Notes: generated by a model not told the origin, from the sequence alone. A stretch of DNA of 64,000 nt from Nymphaea colorata (GCF_008831285.2 NC_045144.1:10953672-11017671), one strand, 5' to 3'. Positions 22,075-34,700 are shown, counted from the stretch's first letter. Program-made: numbers and translations.

Positions 22075-25000
22075 TGTCACACCCCAACCTTTTTAACCTC
22101 AAATAGTTTTTTTTTTTTTAAACCATAAAGCATTGAGGTGTGATAACACAACAATTCAAAAAAGCGGGAATAATGCCATTCGAAACAATGAGACAAACTT
22201 TCATTTATATAACAATTTTAATTCATACAAAATCACATCTATGTGTATGGCAAAAATGTTCCAAACCATATAATTAATGTCTAATAAAAACAAGACATCA
22301 ATATAACCAAACAAGACACGCCGACTCTACAAAAAACCCAAAACCTCCCCAATAGGATGTGAGTTCAACCATCTGATCAACCTGTTATCCCGGGTCCGCC
22401 AAAACTTAAAAAATAAAACAACATAATGCTTAGCCTTCGCAGTATGGCAACAAACCAGGAAAATCCCAAACCCTCTTAGGTAGGGCTCAAATATGAGATA
22501 ATCACAATCATAAAAACAAATTATCATCATGTCGTGTAATGACATAGTCACATCATTTTTCAAGAAGGCCCCTCACATATACCACAACATGTAAAGGTCA
22601 TTCAATGACCACGATATCACAATTCCAATTCACATGCAAAACATGGATAAAGTATCATTTTCATTCCTTTCATTCACATACTTTCATTTTCATTAGCTTC
22701 AGTGAATTGGTCGTTCCTGTGGGTGCAAACACAGACACATGCATACTTCGGGCGGCCTACAGCCGGGAGACAATCCCCGTAGTGGCCCGAAACAGTATGG
22801 ATTCATTCCTGCTGCAGTGGTAGAGCACTCATCCATGGATGTGTGAGTTCCAATGAGAGATACTCAGCCTTCCCTAAGACACCCAGGTTGGGAAGGCAGA
22901 AGCCCAATGCTCCAAACACATCACACAACAGTACCCTAGGGCCTTGCACCGCCTACGCTCTGAACAAGCGAGACCAGTGGCGAAGGCGGGACAACTCCCA
23001 AACACAATGCCACAACCCACTGGCCTCTCATCTCTTATTCTTTCATTATTATCATTATAATTGCACAATTCACAAAATGACTGGCTAGCTCATGAGGTTG
23101 GTTTACTTCACGAGTGCACTCATACCTCCAATTACCTCCATACGAGGGCTACACATATCATTAGCATTCTTAGCTAGCCGGCATAACAATACGGGTACAA
23201 CTACCCTTCAATTTCATTCATTTACATTATTGCTCACGACAATGCACATGCTACACATCACAGTATTTATTTTGATCAAACACATCAATCACATCTTTCA
23301 AAACTTAACCAAAGCACAGAGAGTAGTCTTGATCCGTGATTGACTTGTAGCTGTCCTATGCAATTATCAATCTAGGATGTTTTCTAATGCATAATCGGGG
23401 TCGAGAAGATACTCGACTTGATACTCCACATCATCTGTCCTAAGCAGTTATCAATCTAGCATGCACATGCAATTGCATAGAAATTTTTAAACAAAACTAA
23501 TCACATAAGCATTAAACTCTCATACATACATTCATTCAACCACTTTACAATCATTCAATCACATCTAGGATCCAGCGATCCTAGGAACACACATTCACAA
23601 ATAGGCCCCAGGTAGGGATTTGCCTGGAATGCCGCCATACCTATCACACGTTCACAAAACACCCAAAACGCCTCGAGCTTCGAATTTAGTCACTCAAGTT
23701 CTGCGGGACGTGCCCGGTGTACCTGCAAACATAAGCAAAAGATAAGATTTCTACTTGTTTCACTTTACAATCCATACAAGTGTAAAATATAATCATTGAG
23801 GCATGTCATCGCCTCAAGAAGGTGTCGACGGGTAGTATCGACACATAAAACCCTCCAATAGGTACATTTCCAACTCTTTGAGGTTGTGACCAAACATCTA
23901 AACTTAAAGCTTCGATGAATCTATCACTAACACACTTCTCATTAGCTTTCTTTAGTTGAGGTGTCTACCCAATAGTTACCTTCAACTTACATATTCTTGT
24001 CCAACAAACACTGTAATACGCCCATCGACAAAAGTATGTGCCACAAGTTTGCAATAACGGTCCTATATCTTCTCCACGACATCCAATCTCTATCATGTTT
24101 CTAAATAGCTTTGAAAATCAACACATCATGTTAAAGAAATAGATATACACATGGGTTCTTGTTCTTCTCAAATTAATCATAAACTTCTCCCAAAATAGCA
24201 ACGTCGCTAAAATGCAATCCAAATCATCAAATCATGAGTCTAGCATGCTCAAATAATAATTATACATGCTCTAATAGATAATATTCAATAATCTGGGCTC
24301 GATTAGGCCTTGCTCACCCCAAATTTAGAGTCTTAGCTGCTGCAGTCCTCTCGACAGCCACCTCACAAGTTCGAGTGATCCTCAAGTGGCTAAAATCCTT
24401 CAATGCCGCTACCACCAACACATTCTAGTCACTGTTAAGAGGAGGAGAAAGCATCCTCAAATTGCAATCCAATCCACAACAATAAATAGGGTAAGATTTA
24501 GCAAAAGAGATGCCAAAAGAAGGGTTTGTCGCTAGAAGAAACCCACGGTAGTAGTGTGGGAGGCTGAAAACGAGTGAGTGAAGGGGGAAATAAGGGTTCG
24601 GGTGAGGGAGACAGGTTTGGCATAAGAGAGCAAGAGAGAGCGTAGGGAGTGTTCGATTGAGGAGAGGGGTCGAGCAGGGAGAGCGGGGGTAGAAGAAGCA
24701 CTAACAGAGAGAGAGAGAGAGAGACTGATAGAAGAGAAAGATCGAGAGAGACGAGAGGGCAAGAGAGAATGCAGAGAAAGAGAGTGTGCAGAGAGAAAGG
24801 GCGAGCAGGGAGGGTTCAAAAAGATGGGAGAGGCAGATAGAGAGGGAGAGAGAGCATGAGAGTGGCGGAAAGGGGGAAACAGTATGGGAGAGAGACGAAA
24901 TGGTGCGGTGAAGGGCGAGCAAGAAAAAGAAGAAAGAAAGGACAGGGAAGGACCGGCGTTTCTCACCTGTGCACCGCCGCCGTCGTTAACCTCCGTCGCC

Positions 25001-25150
25001 ACTGCTCAATCCTCTACCTTCTTCTTCTCTATGTTGTGGTCATAGCGAAAGGGAAAGACGAAGAGGGGAAACGAGGGAAAAGAGGGAAAGACGAGGGAGG
25101 AGAGGGCGACGTCGGGACCCTCTTGCATGATGGGTTTGGGTCTGGGTCCT
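22075..25150. repeat. Probable long LTR or LTR fragment (Ty3/gypsy style)
   Basis: Starts TGTCACACCCC after an AT-rich boundary, a terminus often seen in plant gypsy LTRs. It then continues for about 3 kb without coding potential into a GA-rich region (24600-24950, with a GAGAGA tract near 24710) and a GC-rich promoter-like stretch. No second copy or target duplication is visible, so the right boundary and the solo-LTR reading are uncertain. Confidence 0.3.
22810..22856 (+). other. tRNA-like internal promoter boxes (SINE head or tRNA relic)
   Basis: TGCTGCAGTGG at 22810-22820 followed by TAGAGCACTC resembles a tRNA A box and D arm. AGTTCCAATGA at 22846-22856 resembles a B box, 25 bp after the A box ends. 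The rest does not fold as a complete tRNA by eye. It could be a tRNA-derived SINE head or coincidence. Confidence 0.3.
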
Positions 25151-25224
25151 GATCTGACCCGACCTACCCAAAAACAAATAGCGTTACAATACTTGAATTG
25201 GACATGGTTCAAATTTGACGTCAA

Positions 25225-25463
25225 TGTTGCGTAGAGAGGTAGAGAGGAGGGACAAGAGAAGAACATGAGGAAGGAGGATAGAATAGGTAGCAGTCATCAA
25301 TCTATCGACTGCTCCTTTTCCATTAGACTAAATAAGGATTAGGGTTATGTTTAACCCTTTACATAAAAAGTCCAATAAAATTTTAAAAATTCAGAAAGCT
25401 ACCTAATATTAAATACCAAAATACATAACACTTTAAATACCAAAATAACATGTTTCCTCAACA
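25225..25463 (-). repeat. 3' LTR of copia F (minus strand)
   Basis: On the minus strand, a polypurine tract CTTGAGGGGGAG (25464-25475) is followed by TGTTGAGGAAAC, the LTR start. The opposite end reads ...TACGCAACA, giving about 239 bp with TG...CA ends. The inner boundary is well supported by the RNase H and polypurine context. The outer boundary is a best guess. Confidence 0.6.
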
Positions 25464-25470
25464 CTCCCCC

Positions 25471-26820
25471 TCAAGCTAGAGCATAAATGTCTATCATGCT
25501 CAGCTTGCTACAACACTTCATGAAATTGGATATTGAAAGAGCTTTGGTAAATATATCTGCAGGTTGGTCTTCGGAAGCAACATACTCAGTAGAGATAATC
25601 CCTGCTTGGACCAAGTCTCTAATATAATGGCAATCAACTTCAATATGCTTGGTCCGTTCGTGGAAGACTGGATTATTTGCTATGTAAGTAGCCGCTTTAT
25701 TATCACATTGCATTTTTATCGGCAATTCTACCTGAATTCCAAGACCTTCTAGCATGCCTCTCACCCACGTGATTTCAGTGGCTGTTTGGGCCATGGCTCG
25801 ATATTCTGACTCTGCACTCGATCGAGCAACAACAGCTTACTTTTTGCTTCTCCAAGAAACTAAGTTGCCACCAACAAAGATACAAAATCCCGCAGTGGAC
25901 TTTCTGTCATCAATTGAGCCTGCATAATCTGCATCAGAATAAGCTTCTATCTGAAATGATGTGCTTCTTCTAAATAATAGACCCTTTTCAGGAGGAGCCT
26001 TTTAGAAATTTCAATAATAACATAGCTGCATCCCAATGGGCTTTCCTTGGCTTATTCATAAATTGGCTTAGTTTCCCAACAATAAAGGATATATTAGGTC
26101 TAGTAATTGTTACATATAGTAGCTTTTCAATGAGAGACCGATATGATTTGCTACCAACAGGTTCAGATTTGTCATCATATAAATGAGTGCGAGAATTCAT
26201 AGGAATAGAAGCTGGTTTAGTTCCAGTTATACCTGTTTCATGTAGCAAATCAAGAACATATTTTCTTTGAGAAATGACTAGACCTTCTTTACTTCTTGCC
26301 GCTTCTATCCGCAAGAAGTAACGTAGAGAGCCAAAATCTTTAGTAACAAAATGCTGTTATAAATACTTCTTTGTGTCTTGTATTTCTTGTTCATTGTCAC
26401 TAGTTAAAATAATATCATCCACATACATCACCATAACAACTATACCTCTTAAAGTCTTTTTTATGAACAATGAATAATCTAAAGGCGATCTCTGAAACTC
26501 AAACTTAGACACAACGTCACACAACTTCTGAAACCATGCTCTAGGACTCTGTTTCAAACCATATATAGCATTCTTTAACAAACATACCTTGGTACACTCC
26601 CCCTGTTTCTCAAAGTCGGGTGGTTGCTGCATATAAACCACTTCAGTTAAATCCCCATACAGAAATGCATTTTTAACATCGAGTTGGTACATGTTCCAAC
26701 CATAATGAACTGCAACAGATATAATAAGTTGTATAGTGTTCAAGCGTGCCACAGGAGAGCCACAGGAGAGAAAGTTTCAAAGAAGTCGACACCATATGTC
26801 TGTGTGTACCCTTTTGGTCA
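25471..26820 (-). mobile_element. Degenerate copia F: RT and RNase H
   Basis: Minus strand. RT is open from 26752 ([27 protein letters not shown], catalytic YVDDI) to 26357. The RT-RNase H connection and early RNase H follow after a frameshift (26314-25988: QRKYVLDLLHETG, SYRSLIEKLLYVTITRP). RNase H ends at 25794-25471 with MQCDNKAATYIANNP and ASEDQPADIFTKAL. Upstream RT (SLKLSPV out of frame, about 26760-26800) is disrupted by a small GCCACAGGAGA duplication, and similarity ends near 26820. The RT wording is close to element E at 2304-2531. Confidence 0.88.
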
Positions 26821-26867
26821 CAATGCACTGTAATGTGGCGATGATAATGAGCATCTTAGACATATAC

Positions 26868-27323
26868 TATAACAACCCGTCCCACTCCTGGGCTCGGGCC
26901 CCTGGTTCGACGGATCCCAACCCGCCTCCTAGCAGTTTCTGTTCCAATCCTAAAAAGGCTAGAAACCAGGACAATCATCTCATTAAAGCCTCCCTTTATA
27001 AGCCCTTGAAGATCTCTCACAATCTTCGATACAGGACTAAACTTCTGGGGTGTTACAATCCACCCCCTTAAGGCACACGCATCCGCGCGTGTGAAACCTC
27101 AGGTCCGAGTGTTGAACCGGCTCTGAATACCATTATAACAACCCGACCCACTCCTGAGCTCGGGCCCTTGGTTCGACGGATCCCAACCCGCCTCCTAGCA
27201 GTTTCGGTTCCAATCCTAAAAAGGCTAGGAACCAGGACAATCATCTCATTAAAGCCTCCCTTTATAAGTCCTTGAAGATCTCTCACAATCTTCGATACAG
27301 GACTAAACTTCTGGGGTGTTATA
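26868..27323 (-). mobile_element. Complete TRIM (miniature LTR retrotransposon), 456 bp
   Basis: Two direct repeats of exactly 190 bp (26868-27057 and 27134-27323) differ at seven positions by eye (about 96% identity) and enclose only 76 bp. On the minus strand the repeats run TG..., beginning TGTAACACCCC in one copy and TATAACACCCC in the other. The interior starts with the primer-binding site ATGGTATTCAGAGC (27120-27133, one base longer than canonical TGGTATCAGAGC) and ends with a polypurine tract CCTTAAGGGGGTGGAT (27058-27073). The whole is flanked by a perfect 5-bp target duplication TATAC (26863-26867 and 27324-27328). It has no coding capacity and must have been mobilised by proteins supplied in trans. 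It lies between the RT and gag remnants of the copia locus. Confidence 0.93.
27120..27133 (-). promoter_or_regulatory. TRIM primer-binding site
   Basis: The minus strand reads ATGGTATTCAGAGC, which matches the initiator tRNA-Met site with one inserted T, directly abutting the 3' end of the 5' LTR. Confidence 0.8.
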
Positions 27324-27461
27324 TATACTCATGTGCACTATTCGAAGGTTGCCTGCTCTATAAGAAAAGAGCAACTCTCCACATGGTTTGACATAATAAG
27401 ATGCTCATATGTCTAGTATTCATGTAGAATCATCATCCTCAATTGTGAGACAATCACTTTC

Positions 27462-28290
27462 TTAAGAAAGGAGAAGTACAATGCCTTCATTTGAAATAAT
27501 TGCAATAAATTTTTTTGCATTTCTACTCTCTTCATTCTTCTTTTCCTGCTCTTTTTTTTTTCTATTTTCTATAGTCAACCTATTTGTGGCTAGTGAAAGC
27601 ATTTGTCTATCATTTAGGCCTAGATTTAAATCTAGACTTTGATCTATCACTCCCCTAATCATGATTCTTTTGCATGCTCTCATCTCCTATAGCCAAAACT
27701 TATGAGCTAGGGGTACCAAGAGATTTTCTCATTGTCTCTTCATTTAGTAGACTGTTAGCGATATGTTTCATGGCCAGCACACCATCTAGAGCTGAATTAT
27801 TCGAGGAAACACCAAGGTATTCCCAGTTATATGGTAAAGAATTGAGCAATAATAGGGCTTGCATCTCATCATCCAATGACATTTTCATTGCCAACAGTTG
27901 ATTGATGACATTTTGCACATCATCCAAGATAAATCTAAAGTTGAAGGAATGATGTGCAAAGTGTCATCAATCAACTGTCTAGTTAGGAAGCCTTATTGGC
28001 TATTGTTTTCATTTTGTAAAGATCTTGTAGCTTCAACCATAAAGAGTTTGCAGTCTTCTTTGCCGACACCAGTGAAAAATGCTATCATCTAACTACTATA
28101 GAATTGTACCCACTACTTTCTAATCCAATAACTCTAGTTTTCCATTTGTCATGCCCTTTTGCCTACTCCTATTGCCCTCAATAGTTACACAAAAATCTTT
28201 ACAGTAAAGAAAATATTCCATTTTTTCTTTTCAAATTATCCAATTGTTCCCATTCAAAGAAATCATCTTACTAGTAGTCGACTCCATCTC
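27462..28290 (-). pseudogene. Degenerate copia gag
   Basis: Minus strand. The gag start is near 28289 (MESTTSKMISLNGNNW, the usual copia gag opening). A middle part (about 27990-28060) reads LQDLYKMKTIANKA. A well-preserved stretch from 27927 to 27700 contains LDDEMQALLLLNSLPYNWEYL and HIANSLLNEETMRKSLG, followed by a Lys/Glu-rich tail (27462-27683). Stops and frameshifts separate the blocks. It may belong to the same insertion as the RT at 25471-26820, with the protease and integrase deleted, or to a second copia. Confidence 0.8.
27894..27978. repeat. Long imperfect hairpin within copia gag
   Basis: Arms 27894-27925 and 27946-27978 (about 32 bp, two or three differences) are inverted copies separated by about 20 bp. 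It replaces the gag segment where the charged KEG-type loop is expected. Confidence 0.85.
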
Positions 28291-28317
28291 TAACAAACAA
28301 GCACTACAACCAAGGGT

Positions 28318-28414
28318 CTGATACCACTTGTTGTTGATGCAATCACTCTGATACCACTTGTTGTCGATGCAATCACTCCGATACCACTTTTTGATATGCG
28401 TCGCTCTGATACCA
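28318..28414 (-). repeat. Four tandem primer-binding-site-like motifs
   Basis: The minus-strand motif TGGTATCAGAGC or a close variant occurs four times: near 28319-28328, 28349-28357, 28380-28387 and 28403-28414. Units are about 30 bp and share TTGTTGATGCAATCAC linkers in the first copies. Only the last copy is canonical and sits next to an LTR-like TGTTTTG end at 28416. The array lies in the leader of the gag at 27462-28290. Confidence 0.8.
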
Positions 28415-28415
28415 T

Positions 28416-29262
28416 TGTTTTGTTGATGGAGCCTTCCATTTCTTGTACAGTAAACACCACATGTTGTGCAAGAAACCAAATGCACAATACATACCTTAAG
28501 CTGAAATATGTGTAAAATTGCACATGCACCTTACAATGCAAAGTTGGTGTGAACCATGCAAATATGTTGTTCGATGCATACAACCTATCTGATGTGTGTA
28601 ATAATTTATATGATGCATGAAACTAATGTTGTACGATGTATGCAGACCTTATCCACTGCATATAGATCATTACTTTTACATTCAAATCTATTTCAACAAA
28701 TGATATAAAAGCCAAAATCATACATAAAGTAAAATATACTAAATGAACATGCAATTTAACATGGAAAAGTCTCCTTTTGGAAAAAAAATCAGAGCAACAA
28801 GGGTTTCACTATGAAAAGGTGAAACTAATACGCAAGAGAGGGTTCCTCTCTCTCTCAAGCCGAAATCAGCATGTTTAACATTGTTTTAATGGACAAAGGT
28901 ACAACTCAATAACAACAAGAAGCAAATGGAGCAAGTGCACCTGAGTAAAAGACTCCAAGAGACTGTCCCTCTTCTTCTCTTCTCTTTTTCTTCCACTCTC
29001 CTCTTCTTCCTCTTGATGCACCCACTTGCATGCACAATCCCTTCTCTTCACCTTCACTATGACCTTTTTACCACTACATGGGTTGTTGCCCTCTTCTATT
29101 TCTTCTCTATCTCCCCCTCTCTCCCTATTTTCTTTCTATACATTCTCCAAGAAAGTCTCCACTATTTCTTCTAAGATAAGTCTCCACAAAAGGGTGGGTT
29201 CGGGTCCTCTTTTGAGGCTGGACCCAACCCAACAAATGTTGTTAATGGGATTGCTATAATAA
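28416..29262. other. LTR-like region between opposed primer-binding motifs
   Basis: Non-coding. It starts TGTTTTGTTGATGG next to a minus-strand primer-binding site, and at its right end a plus-strand-oriented site (29277) follows. CT-rich blocks at 28960-29130. No internal duplicate was found, so LTR identity is unproven. Confidence 0.35.
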
Positions 29263-29271
29263 CAAGTGGTA

Positions 29272-29303
29272 TCAGTGCAATTGCATCAACAACACCCAAA
29301 ATA
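29272..29303 (+). repeat. Inverted copy of the primer-binding-site unit
   Basis: ACAAGTGGTATCAGTGCAAT with its following CATCAACAAC is the reverse complement of 28330-28361, with about two differences. Confidence 0.8.
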
Positions 29304-32300
29304 CTAGGGTGTCGCTTGGGTCATGGGTTTATGCACAAGTGAGGGCTAGGAAGAGGTTGGTCCATTTCTAGGTGGAGAGTGGTATGTGTTGGCCATGGCT
29401 AAGGGATTCAAGGGCTTGGGGAGGGTAAAATGAAGGGGTCAATAGGGATCTTTTAAGCGAGAACTTGATGTTAGGTAGTGGGGTAAACTATAAGGAAAGT
29501 TAGGCATGATCTAGGGGATGGTGCCTAAAGTTTATAGTGGGAAGGCTGTAGTTAAGACTTGGCTTAGTTGATGCTGGCCAAGTGGCCGGGGATTAGGCTT
29601 GGTCTTAGACAGCCATACCTAGTGCTGGCCAAGCTTAGGAGAAGGGAAAAATAGATAACACAAAACAATAGATGATGATAAAAAAAGAAGGAATAGAAGG
29701 GAAATAGTAAATGGTGGCTAGGGTTGATAGAGGCCTTCGCTCGATTACTAGAAACATGCTAACATATGGGAGAAATTGCATGAATTGGTCATGGGAGTCT
29801 ACAACTTCTTACTAGTTAAATGACTTCAAAATCATACTAATTCCCAAAGAGATCCTACATCATAATTATTTCACTAAATTAATATAATTCATATTCTAAT
29901 TTTAGTTCCAAAAATAATGTGGCATGAATTAAAAGAGGATCTTTATTGGAATCATCGACACTAGGTTCAACTTTATTTTGCCCTAAGTTGGCTGTTTTGG
30001 ATGATTTTTCCATTAACCTGTTAAAATCTGCTGCACTGCATTTCATGATTATCACCAGCATATTGACAAATACTTTGTCAGCATATTGAACCATCACAAA
30101 ACTTCACTTGTCATGTCACCCTATTGTTTAACTTTTGGAAATCCATGCCATATACTTGAGTTGAAGAAATACGATTATTGGACAATTTGAATGTTCTATT
30201 TTGATTTTAGCTGAGGTTAGCAAGGAATGTAGACTTCAGTTAAATGAGTTCAAGGACTCGGTTAATAATGCATGTGATTATTTCATGATCTGCAACATGC
30301 AAACAAATGCCTTTTACAACAAGCTCATCCTAAGAAAGGAGATTATGTGCCAGCAGAAGGTCCAGATATTTAACTCACAAGTTAACCTCTTTTTAGGGAT
30401 AATGGAGTCAAGATGAGAAACCCAATTTGTGGTTCACGAGTTTTTTTCAACGTGAAGCTATAACAATGTCAGACACCAAAAAGAGAGGCATTTTAAAGAT
30501 GAATGGGCAGAGATTGAAACCTTATATTATAGATCTATTAGTGAATAGGACATCAAACCAACTGATTTCATGGATATAACATACTGGCATTGATACCTTT
30601 CAATACATAAATCATTGCCATCATCGAAATACAAAGGTTAAATGAGTTCTTAAACTTGAGGTTATCCATAACTTTGCTTGATTACTTCTGGCTGAGTTGA
30701 AGTTGCTTATGCAAAGAAAGGGATTCCCTTTGTTTTTGAGGATATTACTTAGTTCTAGGAGCAATTGTTATATGATTGTAAGACTAGAGACCCTATAGTT
30801 TACATCAACACTTAAAATGACTCTTAAACCAAACTCCTTGAATTCAAAATCCAATAACAATATCTGTTCAAACAACCTAGATTTATGAGGTCAAGATGCA
30901 AATTGATAACCAAGAGATTTAGAGCTTTTGCAAAGCCTTCAAAAAAAAAAAAAAAAAAACGTAGTGTCAACAATGATTGAAACATCTAGCCTAGTCTGGG
31001 TGACCATTGTTTGCTGGTCCCTTTGGGCTGATTTTCTTGCCGCCCCTTAGGTATTCTAAGATAGAATTTCTGTCTTGAAAGGTCAGATGGCTTGTACTTG
31101 AAGAGAGGCCCAGAAGTCCTTGTTGTGTGTCTTCTCTATTCATTTAACCTTAGCCCATATAAGACTTACAGCTTTTTTTGGAGCCTCATACCAATTTCGA
31201 GGATCCCATGCCAAGGTCATTTCTAGGGGCTTGAGCATCTCATCAGCAACAATGGTCTTGTTCTCAATCACCTAGTCTCCACTGTTTTAAAAATTTACTT
31301 CCAAATCCACTATGGTTTTGTTGATTCTGTACATAGACACTAGCCTTTCTTGAATAGGCTAACTTTCACACACTTTTTAAGACTTTTCTTTTCATTTGGA
31401 GTTTTTCATTGCTATGAGTACCTAGACCTTTGTTGTTGTCGGTTTAGCTATAGACCGAGAGCAAGAGAAGACATCTATCATCATTGGGAAGACGTACCCT
31501 TTGCAAAATTTAGGATGCTTCATATGCTCACCAAATCGTCTCTATTCCATTGACCAACAATAACTTTGACCACGTTGTGAGGTTCACAGTAGGAGTGACT
31601 AAATGAGGTGTTGGATAGAAAGTCGTGCTCTTTCTCCAAGTGTAGAATCCATTGTTTTTATTCATGTCTTCCCTAGGGGAATTTGACAGTATACACCCTC
31701 CCCTTTACCATTTTAACTTGCATCTAGTTATCTTTTTCGGTCTTATCATCTAACTCTTTTCTCTTTGAGGCTTCATAGTTGGCCATAAGGTGACTAGTGG
31801 ACTTGTATTAATGGTTGAATTTTACTTTTAAGTTGTACTTTACCGAGTGATCATTTGACTATCTTCGATCTCTACTTCAACCTCAATGATCGGGTTTAAG
31901 CCTAGGAAATCTCTATGAGAATTCGTGCAAATCCAAGTCTGTCAAGCATCTTGGTGAAGTTTGCATTCATGAATGCTATCCCAATTATCAAACAAAGAGT
32001 CTCTCAATTCACAATTCCAATAGGAGGTCAGAAGACTTAACCAAATTCATATTGCTTTGGATGCTTCCACTTTTAGTGGTTTTCACGGCTACCACCTATT
32101 ACAAACAAAGAGTTTGTCTCCTACTTTCTTTCATGGCTGAGAAAGTCCTTAATCACATTCTTAGATGATACTCATATTAGAAAATTTTTCTTGTCATTAC
32201 CGTGATCCTCATTAATTGCATGTTTACCAATCGTTTTCCGAGAGAGATTATGTAGTAGCGAAACCTACCTCACTTGATTCCTCTTGCAGACACAAAAATG

Positions 32301-34700
32301 ACTAAGAAATTGAAAGGCTTCTTTGGCCGTCAATATGCATGCCAGATTCTTTTGGGATGAACACCTCCTCCTGTTGTAAACTTCTGCGGCTTGACGCTCT
32401 TGTACGAGCCTTTTATGAAGACTCCCCTCCTTTGATGAAAGCTACACCGAGCCAATCTTGCACTAAGCCTTCGGAAGATGGCAGCACATACACTAGAGCA
32501 GCCTCCTATGAACCTCATGAGCATACAACCATATTAGGGTTTTGTCTATTGAGGTTCCTTTGCCAACATTGGCATGAAACTCCCCTCCCCCTCCAACTAT
32601 ATAATTGGTGGATTTTGTGCCAATGCCATGGGTATTCTCCCCAAGGGCACATTTGCTCGCCTGGGATTTCACTTGGAACCGGTGTCTAAATTCAAATATT
32701 TGAATTTGGTTCCGGTTCTGCCAAACTAAGGACCAGACGACCGATTCTAGATTGAAGTTTCTGGAATGCCCGTCCCGCCCTAAGGGTAGAACAGGCATAT
32801 TCTGGAATTGTTTTTCCGACTGTTGGCTCGCCTCTCTGTTCTCTGCTTCTTCTCTCAAGACTCTGCCTCTTATCTTGTTGCCACCACTTCTACTGACTGT
32901 CCATGTTTCGACGTGTAGAGCATCAAGATCATGCATCCACAACTTGCACTTCACGATCACAAAAAGCTGATGGATTAGAAAAGGACAAGAATGAGAAAAG
33001 AAAACCCATGTTTTCGGATGTTAAAAAAAAAAAAAAAACTTACTGGTGATGCTTGAAATCAACAAAAAGGTCGAGGGTTTCTGTCACAGAAAACCGTCGA
33101 TTTGTGTAGTGATTTCTAGTGACCGAAACCCTCGATGCCAACCTTCTTCATCAAGGGTTTCCAGCATGCATCCAGGGTTTCAGGTGATCAAAACCCAGTT
33201 TTTGACAACTGACAATTGCTGGTTATTGGTAGTTATTTTGCAGTGTTAAAAAAGAAACAAAAACAAAACGAAAGAAGAGAAACCTATCTCCAGCACTGGG
33301 TTTTCTCCTTCGAGTTTTTGGAGACACTTCTGAATGATCATTATCAATCTTCGATGCATTACCAGTCACCAAAAGGAGTGTTTCAATGAAGAAAGACAGA
33401 GAGAAGCGTGCAGGAAGAGAGAGAAAAAAAGATAACTTACGAAAATTTCATTCTACTCCCATTCCTTTACGGAAAATTTTGAAACAATGGTGCATGATTT
33501 TAAAACATTCTATTGGCCCCCCACAGCTTTTTTTTTAAATTCCATAAAAGGATTCACATTCCAACTGACCAAAAATGTTTCCATGCAGGCCCATCAAACA
33601 CTGGATCCTCATTCTAGGTGTTTGATCCACCCAAAACAAGCATGATGCCATTTTGTTAAATGGCAATGTGTTTCCAGTTCCAGCAAATCTAGAATTAACA
33701 TTCTGGAATTGTCATCCCAGAATATTGATTATAGGCAAGCAAACATCGTCTAAGGGAAAATCACCTAAACTTGCTCCAAACTCTTATTTTTCTCAAGTCA
33801 GTTTCTCCCTCTACAATTGGGTGCGCGACTCCACTCCATTAATATAGAATAGAAGCTTCTGTAGAACTCTCCATCATGATTGTCTCATAACTTTCAAGTT
33901 GACAACACCATTGCAAAATAATTGCATGGACTTGGCTCTCCATTAGCTCCGCTCTCCATGATCTCTCAAACACCTCAATTCATTGTTCTCCACTGCAACC
34001 TCCTTAAGACAGTTTTTCTTAAGTTAGTCTATTTCTTTTAGGCTGCGTGAGGTCCACGATAGGGGTGAATATTGAAACCCACAATTTAATAAAATTGTGG
34101 GTTTATCGATTTCGTTTATGCTGCGTTTGATTACTGTAGATCTGAGATCCATGGCTTTGAAGTCCTATCCCCTTCGCCCCCACCAACAATTGGATATCAA
34201 ATCCTCGATTTTTTTACACTACATCATGGATTTGAGATCCACGTTAGGGGTGAATATTCCTTTGGATCTGAGATCCATGGGTAATCATCATCACTTGCAA
34301 TTAGAAGCATTCTTTTGTGAAGTAGCTCATTAATTTAACTGGTCAAATGAAAAATGTTGAAACATATTCATGCTTTTCCTGTCATAATTGAGCTTGTTTT
34401 TGTAATTTTTTTCATTAAACTATCTGAAAATGGATATAAGAAGCTTACAGATGCAATCGAAAAATTTGTGAATCCTAGAATAAGGTTTTAGCATTTTTGA
34501 ATTTCCTCAAGCATTTCTCCCTAGTTTTGGAGTTATGCCTAGGACATGTTTCTTTTAGTTTTTTATTTTTAAATTCAAAAGCGGCTAGAAATACACAGGC
34601 TTTGGGTTTTGAATTAGCACTAGGCATCGTCACGTGCAAGATTGCCCATTGAAACACAAACAAGTGAACAACCAGTTGAGTATCGTCATGTAAATAAGTG
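29304..34700. other. Long non-coding stretch, no gene seen
   Basis: Mostly unannotatable sequence. An A-run of about 18 lies at 30940-30958 and another of about 15 at 33024-33038, which could be retroposon tails. A short palindrome CCCACAATTT/AAATTGTGGG lies at 34079-34101. A GATCTGAGATCCATGG-type repeat at 34138-34155 recurs near 34264-34281. A 71-codon frame at 30201-30416 has no recognisable similarity and is probably chance. Confidence 0.4.

Noticed and set aside
24532-25002. A Ser/Leu-rich minus-strand frame of 156 codons
   Set aside because: It is the translation of GA-rich low-complexity sequence and shows no domain.
28318-28414. Regularly spaced repeats considered as a CRISPR-like array
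   Set aside because: Only four imperfect units with near-identical spacers, and they match tRNA primer-binding motifs in a plant retrotransposon leader.
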